A DNA stretch of 64,000 bases from Actinomycetota bacterium (GTDB taxonomy: Bacteria > Actinomycetota > Actinomycetes > S36-B12), in the NCBI GenBank assembly GCA_030681835.1, contig JAUXRN010000007.1:1-64000 (forward strand). Direction: 5' to 3'. Under the pieces are notes generated by a model. That model had not been told where the DNA came from. It did no database searches and saw nothing but the letters and a program-made list of their open reading frames with translations. Numbering within the stretch: position 1 is the stretch's first letter; each line of letters opens with the position of its first letter. Made by a program: the position numbers and the translations under genes. Of the stretch, positions 9,347 to 18,971 are shown piece by piece.

Positions 9347-9961
9347 CTACGCGGTGCGGATGACCACGTAGCGGGACGGCTCGTCCCCTTCGGACTCGCT
9401 CGCCAGACCGGCGCCGGCCACGGCATCGTGCACGACCTTGCGTTCGAACGGGGACATGGGGTCCAACCGAACGGGTGCGCCGGTGCGCTGGGCCTCAGCG
9501 ATCGCGGACTCGGCCAGGGTCACCAGTTCGGCGCGGCGAGCGGCGCGGAACCCGGCCACGTCCAGCATCAGGCGGGACCGCTCACCGGTCTCGCGGGTCG
9601 CGGCCAGCCTGGTGAGCTCCTGCAGCGCGTCCAGCACCGCCCCGTCTCGACCGACCAGGTGATCGAGGTCCCCGGCGGCCGCTTCCTCCACCACGACCAT
9701 GGCGCGGCTGCCCTCGACCCCGACCTCGATGTCATAGTCGAGGTCGGCGATCTCCAGCAGGCCTTCGATGTAGTCAGCCGCGGCGTCGCCCTCCTCCTCA
9801 AGCAACGCCGCCTTGCCTGACTTCCCCTTCTGGCCGGTCTCGCCCGGTGCCGTCTCGTCCGCTGCCGTGTCGTCCGCTGCCGTCTCTGGGGGATCGCCCC
9901 GGTGCTCCTGCTCGACCTGCTCCACATTGTCGGACTGGTCGACGATCGTTGCGTCACTCAT
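9347..9961 (-). CDS. jag: Jag/KhpB-type R3H single-stranded nucleic-acid-binding protein
   Basis: KH and R3H region (SPFERKVVHDAVAGAGLASESEGDEPSRYVVI); synteny. Confidence 0.9.
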   Translation of the reverse strand: MSDATIVDQSDNVEQVEQEHRGDPPETAADDTAADETAPGETGQKGKSGKAALLEEEGDAAADYIEGLLEIADLDYDIEVGVEGSRAMVVVEEAAAGDLDHLVGRDGAVLDALQELTRLAATRETGERSRLMLDVAGFRAARRAELVTLAESAIAEAQRTGAPVRLDPMSPFERKVVHDAVAGAGLASESEGDEPSRYVVIRTA

Positions 9962-10025
9962 GAACTGCTCCACGTGATCAGGGGGTCCGGCGGACCCAGG
10001 TACGTCGGCGTGGCCGCCGATGCTG

Positions 10026-10991
10026 CTACTTCTTCTTGCGCTGGCTGCGTGACTGCTTCTTCGGCTGCACCCGGGCAGGATTATCCGACGCTGTGTCGGA
10101 AACTTCGGTCGTGGGGTCGGTGGGCGGCGCCGGGAGTTGCTTCGCCGCGGACTTCGCCCGTTGTCGCGCCTCCTTGGCTTCGAACGCCGGTGTCCCCGGT
10201 TGCGGGTTGTTGCGGATGACCCAGAACTGCTGGCCCATCGACCACAGGTTCGTGGTGAACCAGTACGTCAGCACGCCGATCGGGAAGTTGATGCCGGACA
10301 CCGCGAAGATGACCGGGAAGACGTACAGCAGGATCTTCTGCTGCTTCACCATCGGGTTGTCAGGCGCGCTGTTCTTCACGATCAATTGGCGCTGGGTCAG
10401 GAACGTCGTCGTCGTCATGCAGATGATCAGGATGATCGCCAGGATCCGAGTCGCTGTCGGGTTCGGCGTCTCGTCGGCATTCATGAAGGTGCCGTACAGC
10501 GGCACCCCGAAGATCTCCGCGTTGTGCGCCAGCGGGAGGAGATCCGAGTATTGCTCCCACTGAAACACGCCTGGTGCTACGTATCCCGGATCGTCGGCCG
10601 GGTTCGCCGGATACATGGCGATGCCCTGCAAAACACTAAACAGGGCAAAGAAGATCGGCGCTTGCAGGATGATCGGCAGACACGATGCGAGCGGGTTGGT
10701 CCCGGTCTCGCGATAGAGCTTCATCATCTCCTGCGACTGCTTCTCGCGGTCGCCTGCGTACTTCTTCTGGATCTCCTTCATCTGCGGCTGGATCAACTGC
10801 AGGTTGCGCTGGCTCTTGATCTGCCGCACGAACAACGGGATGAGGGCGATCCGAATGACGATCACCAGGCCGACGATCGACAGCGTCCACGTCCACCCAC
10901 TGGCGGGGTCCATGCCGATCGCGCTGAGCAGGCCCTCGAACGTCACGAGGATCCAGCTGACCGCGATCTTCAGCCAGTCGAGAATGAACAA
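10026..10991 (-). CDS. yidC: Membrane protein insertase YidC
   Basis: Oxa1/YidC motifs IRIALIPLFVRQIKSQRNLQLIQPQMKEIQKKY; synteny. Confidence 0.96.
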   Translation of the reverse strand: MFILDWLKIAVSWILVTFEGLLSAIGMDPASGWTWTLSIVGLVIVIRIALIPLFVRQIKSQRNLQLIQPQMKEIQKKYAGDREKQSQEMMKLYRETGTNPLASCLPIILQAPIFFALFSVLQGIAMYPANPADDPGYVAPGVFQWEQYSDLLPLAHNAEIFGVPLYGTFMNADETPNPTATRILAIILIICMTTTTFLTQRQLIVKNSAPDNPMVKQQKILLYVFPVIFAVSGINFPIGVLTYWFTTNLWSMGQQFWVIRNNPQPGTPAFEAKEARQRAKSAAKQLPAPPTDPTTEVSDTASDNPARVQPKKQSRSQRKKK

Positions 10992-11006
10992 GGTCGTCGG
11001 CCTTCC

Positions 11007-11378
11007 CTAGGTGCCTGGACGGGCGTCGGGCACGCTGCGAGTGCCCATCGTTCCAGATCGCGGTTCGCCGTTTGGATGCACGTCCGGTAACCAGCGTCCC
11101 ACGGCCGGAACCGGGTCCACTCCCCCCTTGTTCCACGGGTTGCAGCGCAGGATCCGCCAGGCCGTCAGGATGCCGCCTTTCAAGCCTTGGTGGGTCCGGA
11201 CCGCCTCGAGGCCATACGCCGAGCAACTGGGATGAAAACGGCAGGTCGGCGGCAGCACCGGAGAGATCACCATGCGGTACAGGCTGATGATCCCGATCAA
11301 CAACCAGGTCAGGATGAACCCCACGCTGTGGTCCCAGGCCCAGACCACAGCGCGCCACGACCCGGACAGGACGGTCAT
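11007..11378 (-). CDS. yidD: Membrane protein insertion efficiency factor YidD
   Basis: LYRMVISPVLPPTCRFHPSCSAYGLEAVRTHQGLKGGILTAWRILRCNPW. Confidence 0.96.
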   Translation of the reverse strand: MTVLSGSWRAVVWAWDHSVGFILTWLLIGIISLYRMVISPVLPPTCRFHPSCSAYGLEAVRTHQGLKGGILTAWRILRCNPWNKGGVDPVPAVGRWLPDVHPNGEPRSGTMGTRSVPDARPGT

Positions 11379-11737
11379 CGGGTCCTGGTCACCGCGTGGT
11401 TGAGCGCCTGGTCGATGGCGCTGGCCACCTGCGCCGGCAACTCCAGGTCCTCGGCAGCGCCTGGCAGTGCCCGCAGCACGACCGTGGTCCCGGACGGCAG
11501 TGCGGGCAGCAGGCCCGCGACACTGGCCCGCAGCCGTCGGGCCGCGCGGTGGCGGACGACCGAGCCGCCCACGGACCGGCTGACAATAAGCCCCGCCATG
11601 GCCGTTGACAGGGCCGGCTCGGTCGGGCTGGGCGGCAGCACGTAGGCGATGACGCTGCGCCTGGCCGCCTTGCTGCCGCTGCGAGTGGTGGCCCGGAACT
11701 GCGCCGCCGACCTCAGTCGGTGAGCGGCGGGAAGCAC
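11375..11737 (-). CDS. rnpA: Ribonuclease P protein component
   Basis: LPAAHRLRSAAQFRATTRSG start; ATGA overlap with yidD; upstream rpmH. Confidence 0.93.
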   Translation of the reverse strand: MLPAAHRLRSAAQFRATTRSGSKAARRSVIAYVLPPSPTEPALSTAMAGLIVSRSVGGSVVRHRAARRLRASVAGLLPALPSGTTVVLRALPGAAEDLELPAQVASAIDQALNHAVTRTR

Positions 11738-11741
11738 GAGG

Positions 11742-11876
11742 CTAGGCGGAGAGCTGCTCGCGGCCCTTGCCGCGACGCGCGGCGATGATGGCCCGGCCCG
11801 CGCGGGTGCGCATCCGAGCCCGGAAGCCGTGGGTCTTTGCCCGACGGCGAGTATTGGGCTGGAAGGTGCGCTTCAT
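11742..11876 (-). CDS. rpmH: 50S ribosomal protein L34 (44 aa)
   Basis: Hand translation [44 protein letters not shown]; absent from ORF track. Confidence 0.97.
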   Translation of the reverse strand: MKRTFQPNTRRRAKTHGFRARMRTRAGRAIIAARRGKGREQLSA

Positions 11877-12076
11877 GGGTGGACTCCTGAGAAAACGGGG
11901 AAGGCGGCGAACGCGGATCGAATGCTGCGATCAGCCGCATTAGCGTACGGAACCCACTGTGGATGGGTCAAACCGGCCAGCCCAGCAGGCGATCGAGTCG
12001 ATTCTCCCCCTCGGAAACAGCACCACTTGTCTGCTGACGCAGGTTCTGGCTAAGGTCACCGGACCTGTTCCACATC

Positions 12077-12085
12077 TGTGGATAA
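12077..12085 (-). promoter_or_regulatory. DnaA box (TGTGGATAA) upstream of dnaA
   Basis: Exact complement of TTATCCACA. Confidence 0.8.
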
Positions 12086-12116
12086 ACATGTGGACAGCCT
12101 GCCGATAGGGGACTTC

Positions 12117-13556
12117 ATGGACCAGACCGACGACCTCGACAAGGTCTGGGCCACCGCAATCGCGACCCTGTCCGATGGCAGCCTGACTCCTCAACAACGA
12201 GCGTTCGTCGACCTCACCCGACCCATCGGCCTGGTCAACGACACGGCCCTCATCGCGGCGCCAAACGAGTTCACCAAAGACGTCCTGGAGACCCGGCTGC
12301 GTCCCGTCATCGTCGAGGCACTTTCGGCCACCCTCGGCCGCGACATCAGGATCGCCGTGACCGTCGAGGATTCGGTCGACCCCGCCCTCGACGAGACCAC
12401 CGACGAGGTGGCCGATGCCACTTATGCCGATCCGGGGGCACCGGTCGCCCTCTCTCCCGACCGACGCGACGAGTCGGCGCGGCCGGGCACCGGGTCTCCG
12501 GGCACGCGCAGTGAAGACGGTCGGCTCAATGACAAGTACACCTTCGAGACGTTCGTCATCGGGTCCAGCAATCGATTCGCCCACGCGGCCGCGGTCGCCG
12601 TGGCCGAGCAGCCTGCGCGCGCTTACAACCCGCTGTTCATCTACGGCGGTTCCGGCCTGGGCAAGACCCACCTGCTTCACGCGATCGGGCACTACGCCCG
12701 CACCCTGTACAAGGGCACGCGCGTCCGCTACGTCAGTTCCGAGGAATTCACCAACGAGTTCATCAACAGCATCCGCGACGACAAGGCCGCGAGCTTCCAG
12801 CGCCGCTATCGCGACGTTGACATCCTGCTTGTCGACGACATCCAGTTCCTGAGCGGAAAAGTCCAGACGCAGGAAGAGTTTTTCCACACCTTCAACACCC
12901 TGCACAACGCCAATAAGCAGATCGTCGTCACCTCGGACTTGCCCCCCAAGCAACTCCCCAGCTTCGAGGATCGCATGCTGTCCCGCTTCGAATGGGGCCT
13001 CATCACCGACGTCCAGCCGCCCGACCTCGAGACCCGCATAGCGATCCTGCGCAAGAAGAGCGCCCAGGAGCGGCTCGTGGCCCCGCCTGAGGTCCTCGAG
13101 TACATCGCATCGAAGATCTCGAGCAACATCCGGGAACTCGAGGGTGCCCTTATCCGCGTCACGGCATTCGCGAGCCTCAATCGGCAGCCCGTTGACCTTG
13201 CCACGACCGAGATCGTCCTGAAGGACCTGCTGCCGTCGGACACCGGACCCGAGATCACCGCGGCCCAGATCATGGCCGCCACAGCCCAGTACTTCGGTGT
13301 CACGGTCGACGATCTGTGCGGCTCCAGTCGTTCACGGGTACTCGTGACGGCCCGCCAGATCGCCATGTACCTGTGCCGCGAGTTGACGGATCTGTCGCTG
13401 CCCAAGATCGGGCAGGCGTTCGGGGGACGAGACCACACCACGGTGATGCACGCCGACCGCAAGATCCGGCAGTTGATGGCGGAGCGGCGGAGCCTGTTCA
13501 ACCAGGTCACCGACCTGACCAGCAGGATCCGGTCGCAGCCGCGCACCATGGTGTAG
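12117..13556 (+). CDS. dnaA: Chromosomal replication initiator protein DnaA
   Basis: [34 protein letters not shown]-terminal [18 protein letters not shown] 12117 preferred to the 12078 track start, which lies inside a DnaA box. Confidence 0.98.
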   Translation: MDQTDDLDKVWATAIATLSDGSLTPQQRAFVDLTRPIGLVNDTALIAAPNEFTKDVLETRLRPVIVEALSATLGRDIRIAVTVEDSVDPALDETTDEVADATYADPGAPVALSPDRRDESARPGTGSPGTRSEDGRLNDKYTFETFVIGSSNRFAHAAAVAVAEQPARAYNPLFIYGGSGLGKTHLLHAIGHYARTLYKGTRVRYVSSEEFTNEFINSIRDDKAASFQRRYRDVDILLVDDIQFLSGKVQTQEEFFHTFNTLHNANKQIVVTSDLPPKQLPSFEDRMLSRFEWGLITDVQPPDLETRIAILRKKSAQERLVAPPEVLEYIASKISSNIRELEGALIRVTAFASLNRQPVDLATTEIVLKDLLPSDTGPEITAAQIMAATAQYFGVTVDDLCGSSRSRVLVTARQIAMYLCRELTDLSLPKIGQAFGGRDHTTVMHADRKIRQLMAERRSLFNQVTDLTSRIRSQPRTMV

Positions 13557-14003
13557 TTGACCGTCCCGTTACATCACACGCGTCACAGATGTTCTCACTG
13601 TCCCCATCCTTTCCCCACCTGTGGACAGAGCGATGCGGGTGCCGGCCGTGGACATCCTGTGGATAACGTCGTCGCCAGTAGGGTGAATTCCTCCCGGCCG
13701 GTGGACAACATGCGCCGGCCTGGTCGGTGGACGTCAGTGACCCCGGAACTGGCGTCGGTTATCCACAGTATGTTGGGGTCCGTCCCCAAGGCCTGGGGAT
13801 CGCGCCACGCTGTCTGACCGGGTAGAACGGCAGTTGTCCACGCGATCCACAGGACCTACGACGATGACGACATCTTCAGTGGGATATGTCAGTGAACAAC
13901 CATGTGGGCAAGGACCGTGGATAACCGCGTCGCCTTGCCAAGGCAACCGCAGCAGGGGCGCTTTCTGCCAGACTGACCCCTCTTGCTGACTATGGAGGAC
14001 ATC
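13557..14003. other. oriC: oriC (dnaA-dnaN intergenic region with DnaA boxes)
   Basis: Boxes TGTGGATAA 13658-13666, TTATCCACA 13759-13767, CGTGGATAA 13916-13924, weaker TGTGGACAG 13620-13628, GTGGACAA 13701-13708, TTGTCCACG 13834-13842, CGATCCACA 13843-13851. Confidence 0.93.
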
Positions 14004-15131
14004 GTGAAGCTTCGGGTCGAGCGTGACGTGCTCGCGGAGTCGGTCGCCTGGGCTGCCCGGACCCTGCCCTCCCGCCCCTCCCTTCCGGTGCTCGCTGGCC
14101 TCGTCCTCACCGCGTCGGAGACCGGCCTGACCCTGAGCTCGTTTGACTACGAGGTGTCCGCCCGCGTCGACGTTCCCGCCGATGTCGCGACTCCAGGCAC
14201 GACCTTGGTGTCCGGCCGACTCCTCGCCGACATCGCCAGGTCATTGCCACCCCAGCTCGTTCAGATCGAGAGTGAGGGGACGCGGATCTCCATCACCTGC
14301 GGAAGGTCGTCCTTCACCCTTCCCACCCTCCCGGTCGAGGACTACCCGCAATTGCCGGTGATGCCCACGGCATCGGGCACGGTTCCTGGTGGCATGTTCG
14401 CGTCCGCCGTCGCGCAGGTGGCGATCGCCGCGGGCCGCGACGACACGTTGCCGACCCTCACCGGCATCCGCATGGAGATCGAGGGGTCCTCCATCATCCT
14501 GGCGGCCACCGATCGCTACCGGTTGGCCGTACGTGAGTTCATCTGGTCGCCGCAGGCCCCGTCCGTGTCCAGCCATGCGCTTGTGCCGGCCAGGACCCTG
14601 GCCGACACCGCTAAGTCGCTGGCGGATGTCGACATCGTCGTCATCGCACTGTCGGATGGCGGAGCCGGCGAAGGGCTCATCGGGTTCGAGGGACACGGTC
14701 GCCGCACGACCACGCGGCTGCTGGATGGTGAGTTCCCGAAGTACCAGTCCCTCCTGCCCACTGAGTCCGCGGCGGTCGCGAACGTTGATACCTCCGCCCT
14801 CATCGAGGCCGTGAAGCGCGTGGCACTGGTGGCCGAGCGGAACACCCCGGTGCGGCTGGAGTTCGAGGGCGCCGAGCTCACTCTTCGGGCCGGCACAGGA
14901 GAGGACGCCAAGGCCGTTGACGTACTGGAGAGCGCGCTCGACGGCGACTCCATCGACATCGCATTCAATCCCTCGTACCTACTGGACGGCCTGGCGGCCG
15001 TCGGGACTGCCGTCACCCGGTTCAGCTTCACCCAGCAGAGCCGGCCGGCCGTCCTCACCGGCGTATCCGACGACGGCACTGTCAGCGATGCCTACAAGTA
15101 CCTCCTGATGCCCGTCCGCCTCACCGGCTGA
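14004..15131 (+). CDS. dnaN: DNA polymerase III subunit beta (sliding clamp)
   Basis: KLRVERDVLAESVAWAARTLPSRPSLPVLAGL; GTG 14004 after SD GGAGGA; synteny. Confidence 0.97.
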   Translation: MKLRVERDVLAESVAWAARTLPSRPSLPVLAGLVLTASETGLTLSSFDYEVSARVDVPADVATPGTTLVSGRLLADIARSLPPQLVQIESEGTRISITCGRSSFTLPTLPVEDYPQLPVMPTASGTVPGGMFASAVAQVAIAAGRDDTLPTLTGIRMEIEGSSIILAATDRYRLAVREFIWSPQAPSVSSHALVPARTLADTAKSLADVDIVVIALSDGGAGEGLIGFEGHGRRTTTRLLDGEFPKYQSLLPTESAAVANVDTSALIEAVKRVALVAERNTPVRLEFEGAELTLRAGTGEDAKAVDVLESALDGDSIDIAFNPSYLLDGLAAVGTAVTRFSFTQQSRPAVLTGVSDDGTVSDAYKYLLMPVRLTG

Positions 15132-15136
15132 TCCTC

Positions 15137-16270
15137 GTGTGGGTGAAGGAAGTGCGGCTGGCCGACTTCCGTTCCTACGAGGACATCACTGTCGATCTCG
15201 AGCCGGGCGTCACGTCCTTCGTCGGAGCGAACGGGCAGGGCAAGACCAACCTCGTTGAGGCCATCTCCTACGCCTCGGTCCTCGCCAGCCATCGCGTTGC
15301 CACCGACGGGCCTCTCGTGCGCATCGGCGCAGAGCGAGCGGTCATCGGGATCGAGGTGGTCAGCCAGGAGCGCTCGGTGCTGCTCGAGCTCGAGCTCAAT
15401 CCGGGACGCAGCAACCGGGCTCGACTCAACAAGTCCCCCGTGGCCCGGCCCCGTGAGCTCGTCGGACTGGTGCGCTCGGTGATGTTTGCCCCCGAGGACC
15501 TGGCCCTCGTCAAAGGGGATCCTTCGGATCGCCGGCGATTCATCGACGACCTTCTCGTGCAGCGGACTCCACGCATGCATGGCGTGAAGGCGGACTTCGA
15601 TCGTGTTCTTCGCCAGCGCAACGCCTTGCTGCGGTCGGGTGCAGCGCACGGCGCGGATATCGATGGCACCCTTGGCGTCTGGGACGAGCAGCTCATTGAT
15701 GCCGGCGGCGAGCTGATCGCCGCGAGAGTCGCAGCGATCGAGGAGTTGCGCCCGCACGTGGCCGCCGCGTACTCACTCATCGCAGGCGGGCAGGACGCGG
15801 TGAGCGCCAGCGACCTGGCCATGGTGTACGCCTCGAGTGCAGGCGAAGCTGCCCCGCAGTCAGCCGACCGGCCGCAGTGGCGGGAGGCCCTCCGCACGGC
15901 GCTCGCGGCCCGGCGGCGCGAGGAGAGGGCTCGCGGTGTCACGCTGGTCGGCCCGCATCGCGACGACATCACGCTGGTTCTCGGTGACTCGCCAGCCAAG
16001 GGCTACGCCTCGCACGGGGAGTCATGGTCGATCGCGTTGGCGTTGCGGATCGGCTCGCTCGACGTCCTGCAGTCCGATGGCGAGGACCCCGTCCTCATCC
16101 TCGACGATGTCTTCGCCGAACTTGATGCGGCCCGACGCTCTCGGCTCACCGATCGGGTCAAGGCTGCGGCACAGGTCCTGATCACCGCTGCGGTCGACGA
16201 CGACGTGCCGCGCGAGCTGAGTGGGCGGCGCCTCCGGGTCACGAAGGGGGCCGTCTCGGATGCCGGATGA
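15137..16270 (+). CDS. recF: DNA replication/repair protein RecF
   Basis: LADFRSYEDITVDLEPGVTSFVGANGQGKTNLVEAISY. Confidence 0.97.
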   Translation: MWVKEVRLADFRSYEDITVDLEPGVTSFVGANGQGKTNLVEAISYASVLASHRVATDGPLVRIGAERAVIGIEVVSQERSVLLELELNPGRSNRARLNKSPVARPRELVGLVRSVMFAPEDLALVKGDPSDRRRFIDDLLVQRTPRMHGVKADFDRVLRQRNALLRSGAAHGADIDGTLGVWDEQLIDAGGELIAARVAAIEELRPHVAAAYSLIAGGQDAVSASDLAMVYASSAGEAAPQSADRPQWREALRTALAARRREERARGVTLVGPHRDDITLVLGDSPAKGYASHGESWSIALALRIGSLDVLQSDGEDPVLILDDVFAELDAARRSRLTDRVKAAAQVLITAAVDDDVPRELSGRRLRVTKGAVSDAG

Positions 16271-16766
16271 TCTCGACGTTCCACCCGAGCCGATCCCCGA
16301 CCCGGCCGCGCCGGCCGCCGCCGCCGCCGCAGCACTTCGCCGGGCGACGTCGTCCACCTCCCCCGCCACCGCGCGGCGTCGCCGGGGGGCGCGGGCTTCC
16401 TACTCCGACGGCCGTGATCCGGCGCTCGTCGGTGACGCGCTGGAGCGGCTGATGCGCGACCTGGGCTGGACCGATCAGGCCGCGGTCGCGCGCTTGATGT
16501 CGGCGTGGCCGGCGGCGGTTGGGGCCGAACTGGCCGAGCACGTCACGCCAGCCGCGTTCGCGGATGGGGAGCTGACCGTGCGGGCCGACTCCACCGCCTG
16601 GGCGACGCAGGTGCGCCTGCTGCTGCCCGCCCTCCACCGCGCGGTCAACGAGGCGGTCGGTTCCGGGGTGGTGACCCGGATCTCGGTTGTGGGTCCGCAG
16701 GCTCCGTCGTGGTCCGCCGGTCCCCGCCGGGTGAAGGGCCGAGGCCCGCGCGACACCTACGGCTAG
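16260..16766 (+). CDS. DUF721/DciA-family protein
   Basis: Position between recF and gyrB, ATG overlapping recF stop, DUF721-like C-terminal half. Confidence 0.82.
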   Translation: MPDDLDVPPEPIPDPAAPAAAAAAALRRATSSTSPATARRRRGARASYSDGRDPALVGDALERLMRDLGWTDQAAVARLMSAWPAAVGAELAEHVTPAAFADGELTVRADSTAWATQVRLLLPALHRAVNEAVGSGVVTRISVVGPQAPSWSAGPRRVKGRGPRDTYG

Positions 16767-16962
16767 AAGGCCACTGAAGGCACCTGAACGCCGATAACAG
16801 CCGCTTTTCGTAGGGGTGATTGTGACTGGGGGGTCCAGCCACCCCGAATGCCCCCTACGCCCCGTGGCGTGGCTATCGATGTCACCCCGAACAGGTAGAC
16901 TGACGGGAGTTCTCGACCCGCCAGGAGCGGGACGTCATCCATCTCAAGGGGGCTCGCCCAGC

Positions 16963-18939
16963 GTGTCGTATGACGCCAGCGCGATCACGGTTCTTGAAGG
17001 CCTCGACGCTGTTCGCAAGCGCCCGGGCATGTACATCGGATCCACGGGGGAGCGGGGCCTGCACCACCTCGTCCAGGAGGTCGTCGACAACTCAGTCGAC
17101 GAGGCGATGGCCGGGTACGCGTCCACGATCACGGTCACGCTGCTCGCCGACGGGGGCGTCCGGTGCATCGACGACGGCCGGGGCATCCCGGTCGACATCG
17201 TTGCCAGCGAGGGCAAGCCGGCCGTCGAGGTCGTCCTCACCGTCCTGCACGCCGGCGGCAAGTTCGGCGGGTCGGGGTACTCGGTGTCCGGCGGGCTGCA
17301 CGGGGTCGGCGTGTCCGTCGTCAACGCTCTGTCCACGAACCTCGACGTCGAGGTGCGCCGGGACGGGCATGTCTATCGGCAGTCCTTCCTCCGCGGCGTG
17401 CCCACTGCCCCGCTCGCGAAGCAGGAGGCGGCCGACGACACGGGCACCACGATTACCTTCTGGGCTGACGGCGAGATCTTCGAGACCACTCACTACGACT
17501 TCACCACGCTTGCGCGGCGCTTCCAGGAGATGGCCGTCCTCAACAAGGGGCTGACCCTCGAGCTCATCGACGAACGGGCCCCCGCCATCGTCGACTTCGA
17601 CGACGAGTCAGAGCCGTCGGTCCCGGAGTCGGAGCGGGTCCGCCGCGTGCGCTTCCACTACGAGGGCGGCATCGCGGACTTCGTCAAGCACATCAACGCC
17701 AGCAAGGGCGTCGCCAACCCATCGGTCATCGACATCGAGTCCGAGTCCGACGACCAGCGGATGAGCGCCGAGATCGCCATGCAGTGGAACACCACCTACA
17801 GCGAGTCGGTGTACACGTTCGCGAACACCATCAACACGACCGAGGGCGGCACCCACGAGGAGGGCTTCCGCTCGGCCTTGACGACGCTGATGAACAAGTT
17901 CGCCCGCGAATGGAACATCCTCAAGGAGAAGGACCCCAACCTCAGCGGTGATGACGTCCGCGAAGGGCTCACCGCGATCGTGAGCGTCAAGCTGATGGAG
18001 CCGCAGTTCGAGGGGCAGACCAAGGCGAAGCTCGGCAACACCGAGATGAAGGCCTTCGTCCAGAAGGTCGTCAACGACCAACTCGGCGAGTGGCTGGAGA
18101 AGAACCCGGCCGAGGGCAAGGAGATCGCGCGCAAGGCGGTCAACGCGGCTACGGCGCGCATGGCTGCGCGCAAGGCGCGCGACCTCGCCCGCAACCGCAA
18201 GGGCCTGCTGGGCGGCGCCGGCATGCCGGGCAAGCTCATCGACTGCTCCAGCCGCGAGCCCGAGGAGTGCGAGGTCTACATAGTCGAGGGGGACTCTGCC
18301 GGCGGCTCGGCCCGCCAGGGCCGTGACCCCCGCACCCAGGCGATCCTCCCGATCCGCGGCAAGATCATCAATGTCGAGAAGGCCCGCATCGACAAGGTGC
18401 TGCAGAACAACGAGGTGCAGGCACTCATCTCTGCCTTCGGCACCGGCATCCAGGACGAGTTCGACATCAACCGTCTGCGGTACCACAAGGTTGTGCTGAT
18501 GGCCGACGCCGACGTTGACGGCCAGCACATCCGCACGCTCCTGCTCACGCTGCTGTTCCGCTTCATGAAGCCCCTCGTCGAGCAGGGCTTCGTCTTCCTG
18601 GCGCAGCCGCCGCTGTACAAGATCAAGTGGTCGCGAGAGGTCGCTGACTTCGCCTACTCCGATCGCGAGCGCGACGCGCTCATCGAGGCCGGCATTGCGG
18701 CCGGGCGTCGGCTGCCCAAGGAGGAGGCCGTCCAGCGATACAAGGGGCTCGGCGAGATGAATGCCGACGAGCTCTGGGACACCACCATGGATCCTGAGCA
18801 CCGCGTCCTGCTGCGGGTCACCCTCGACGACGCCGCCCAGGCCGACGAGATGTTCAGCGTGCTCATGGGCGAGGACGTCGAGTCACGCCGCAACTTCATC
18901 CAGCAGAACGCGCGCGACGTGCGTTTCCTGGACATCTGA
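16963..18939 (+). CDS. gyrB: DNA gyrase subunit B
   Basis: [64 protein letters not shown] 16963 preferred. Confidence 0.98.
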   Translation: MSYDASAITVLEGLDAVRKRPGMYIGSTGERGLHHLVQEVVDNSVDEAMAGYASTITVTLLADGGVRCIDDGRGIPVDIVASEGKPAVEVVLTVLHAGGKFGGSGYSVSGGLHGVGVSVVNALSTNLDVEVRRDGHVYRQSFLRGVPTAPLAKQEAADDTGTTITFWADGEIFETTHYDFTTLARRFQEMAVLNKGLTLELIDERAPAIVDFDDESEPSVPESERVRRVRFHYEGGIADFVKHINASKGVANPSVIDIESESDDQRMSAEIAMQWNTTYSESVYTFANTINTTEGGTHEEGFRSALTTLMNKFAREWNILKEKDPNLSGDDVREGLTAIVSVKLMEPQFEGQTKAKLGNTEMKAFVQKVVNDQLGEWLEKNPAEGKEIARKAVNAATARMAARKARDLARNRKGLLGGAGMPGKLIDCSSREPEECEVYIVEGDSAGGSARQGRDPRTQAILPIRGKIINVEKARIDKVLQNNEVQALISAFGTGIQDEFDINRLRYHKVVLMADADVDGQHIRTLLLTLLFRFMKPLVEQGFVFLAQPPLYKIKWSREVADFAYSDRERDALIEAGIAAGRRLPKEEAVQRYKGLGEMNADELWDTTMDPEHRVLLRVTLDDAAQADEMFSVLMGEDVESRRNFIQQNARDVRFLDI

Positions 18940-18971
18940 CCGCCCCACCTGACGAGCATCGGAGAACCCTC

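Noticed and set aside
8759-9820. 353-aa plus ORF over rsmG/jag
   Set aside because: Antisense shadow of rsmG and jag.
9967-9980. GCTCCACGTGATCA as a third parS site
   Set aside because: Only the CACGTG core region matches; about five mismatches to parS.
12078-12116. Extended DnaA N-terminus [13 protein letters not shown]
   Set aside because: Start codon is part of a DnaA box; ATG 12117 has a better SD context.
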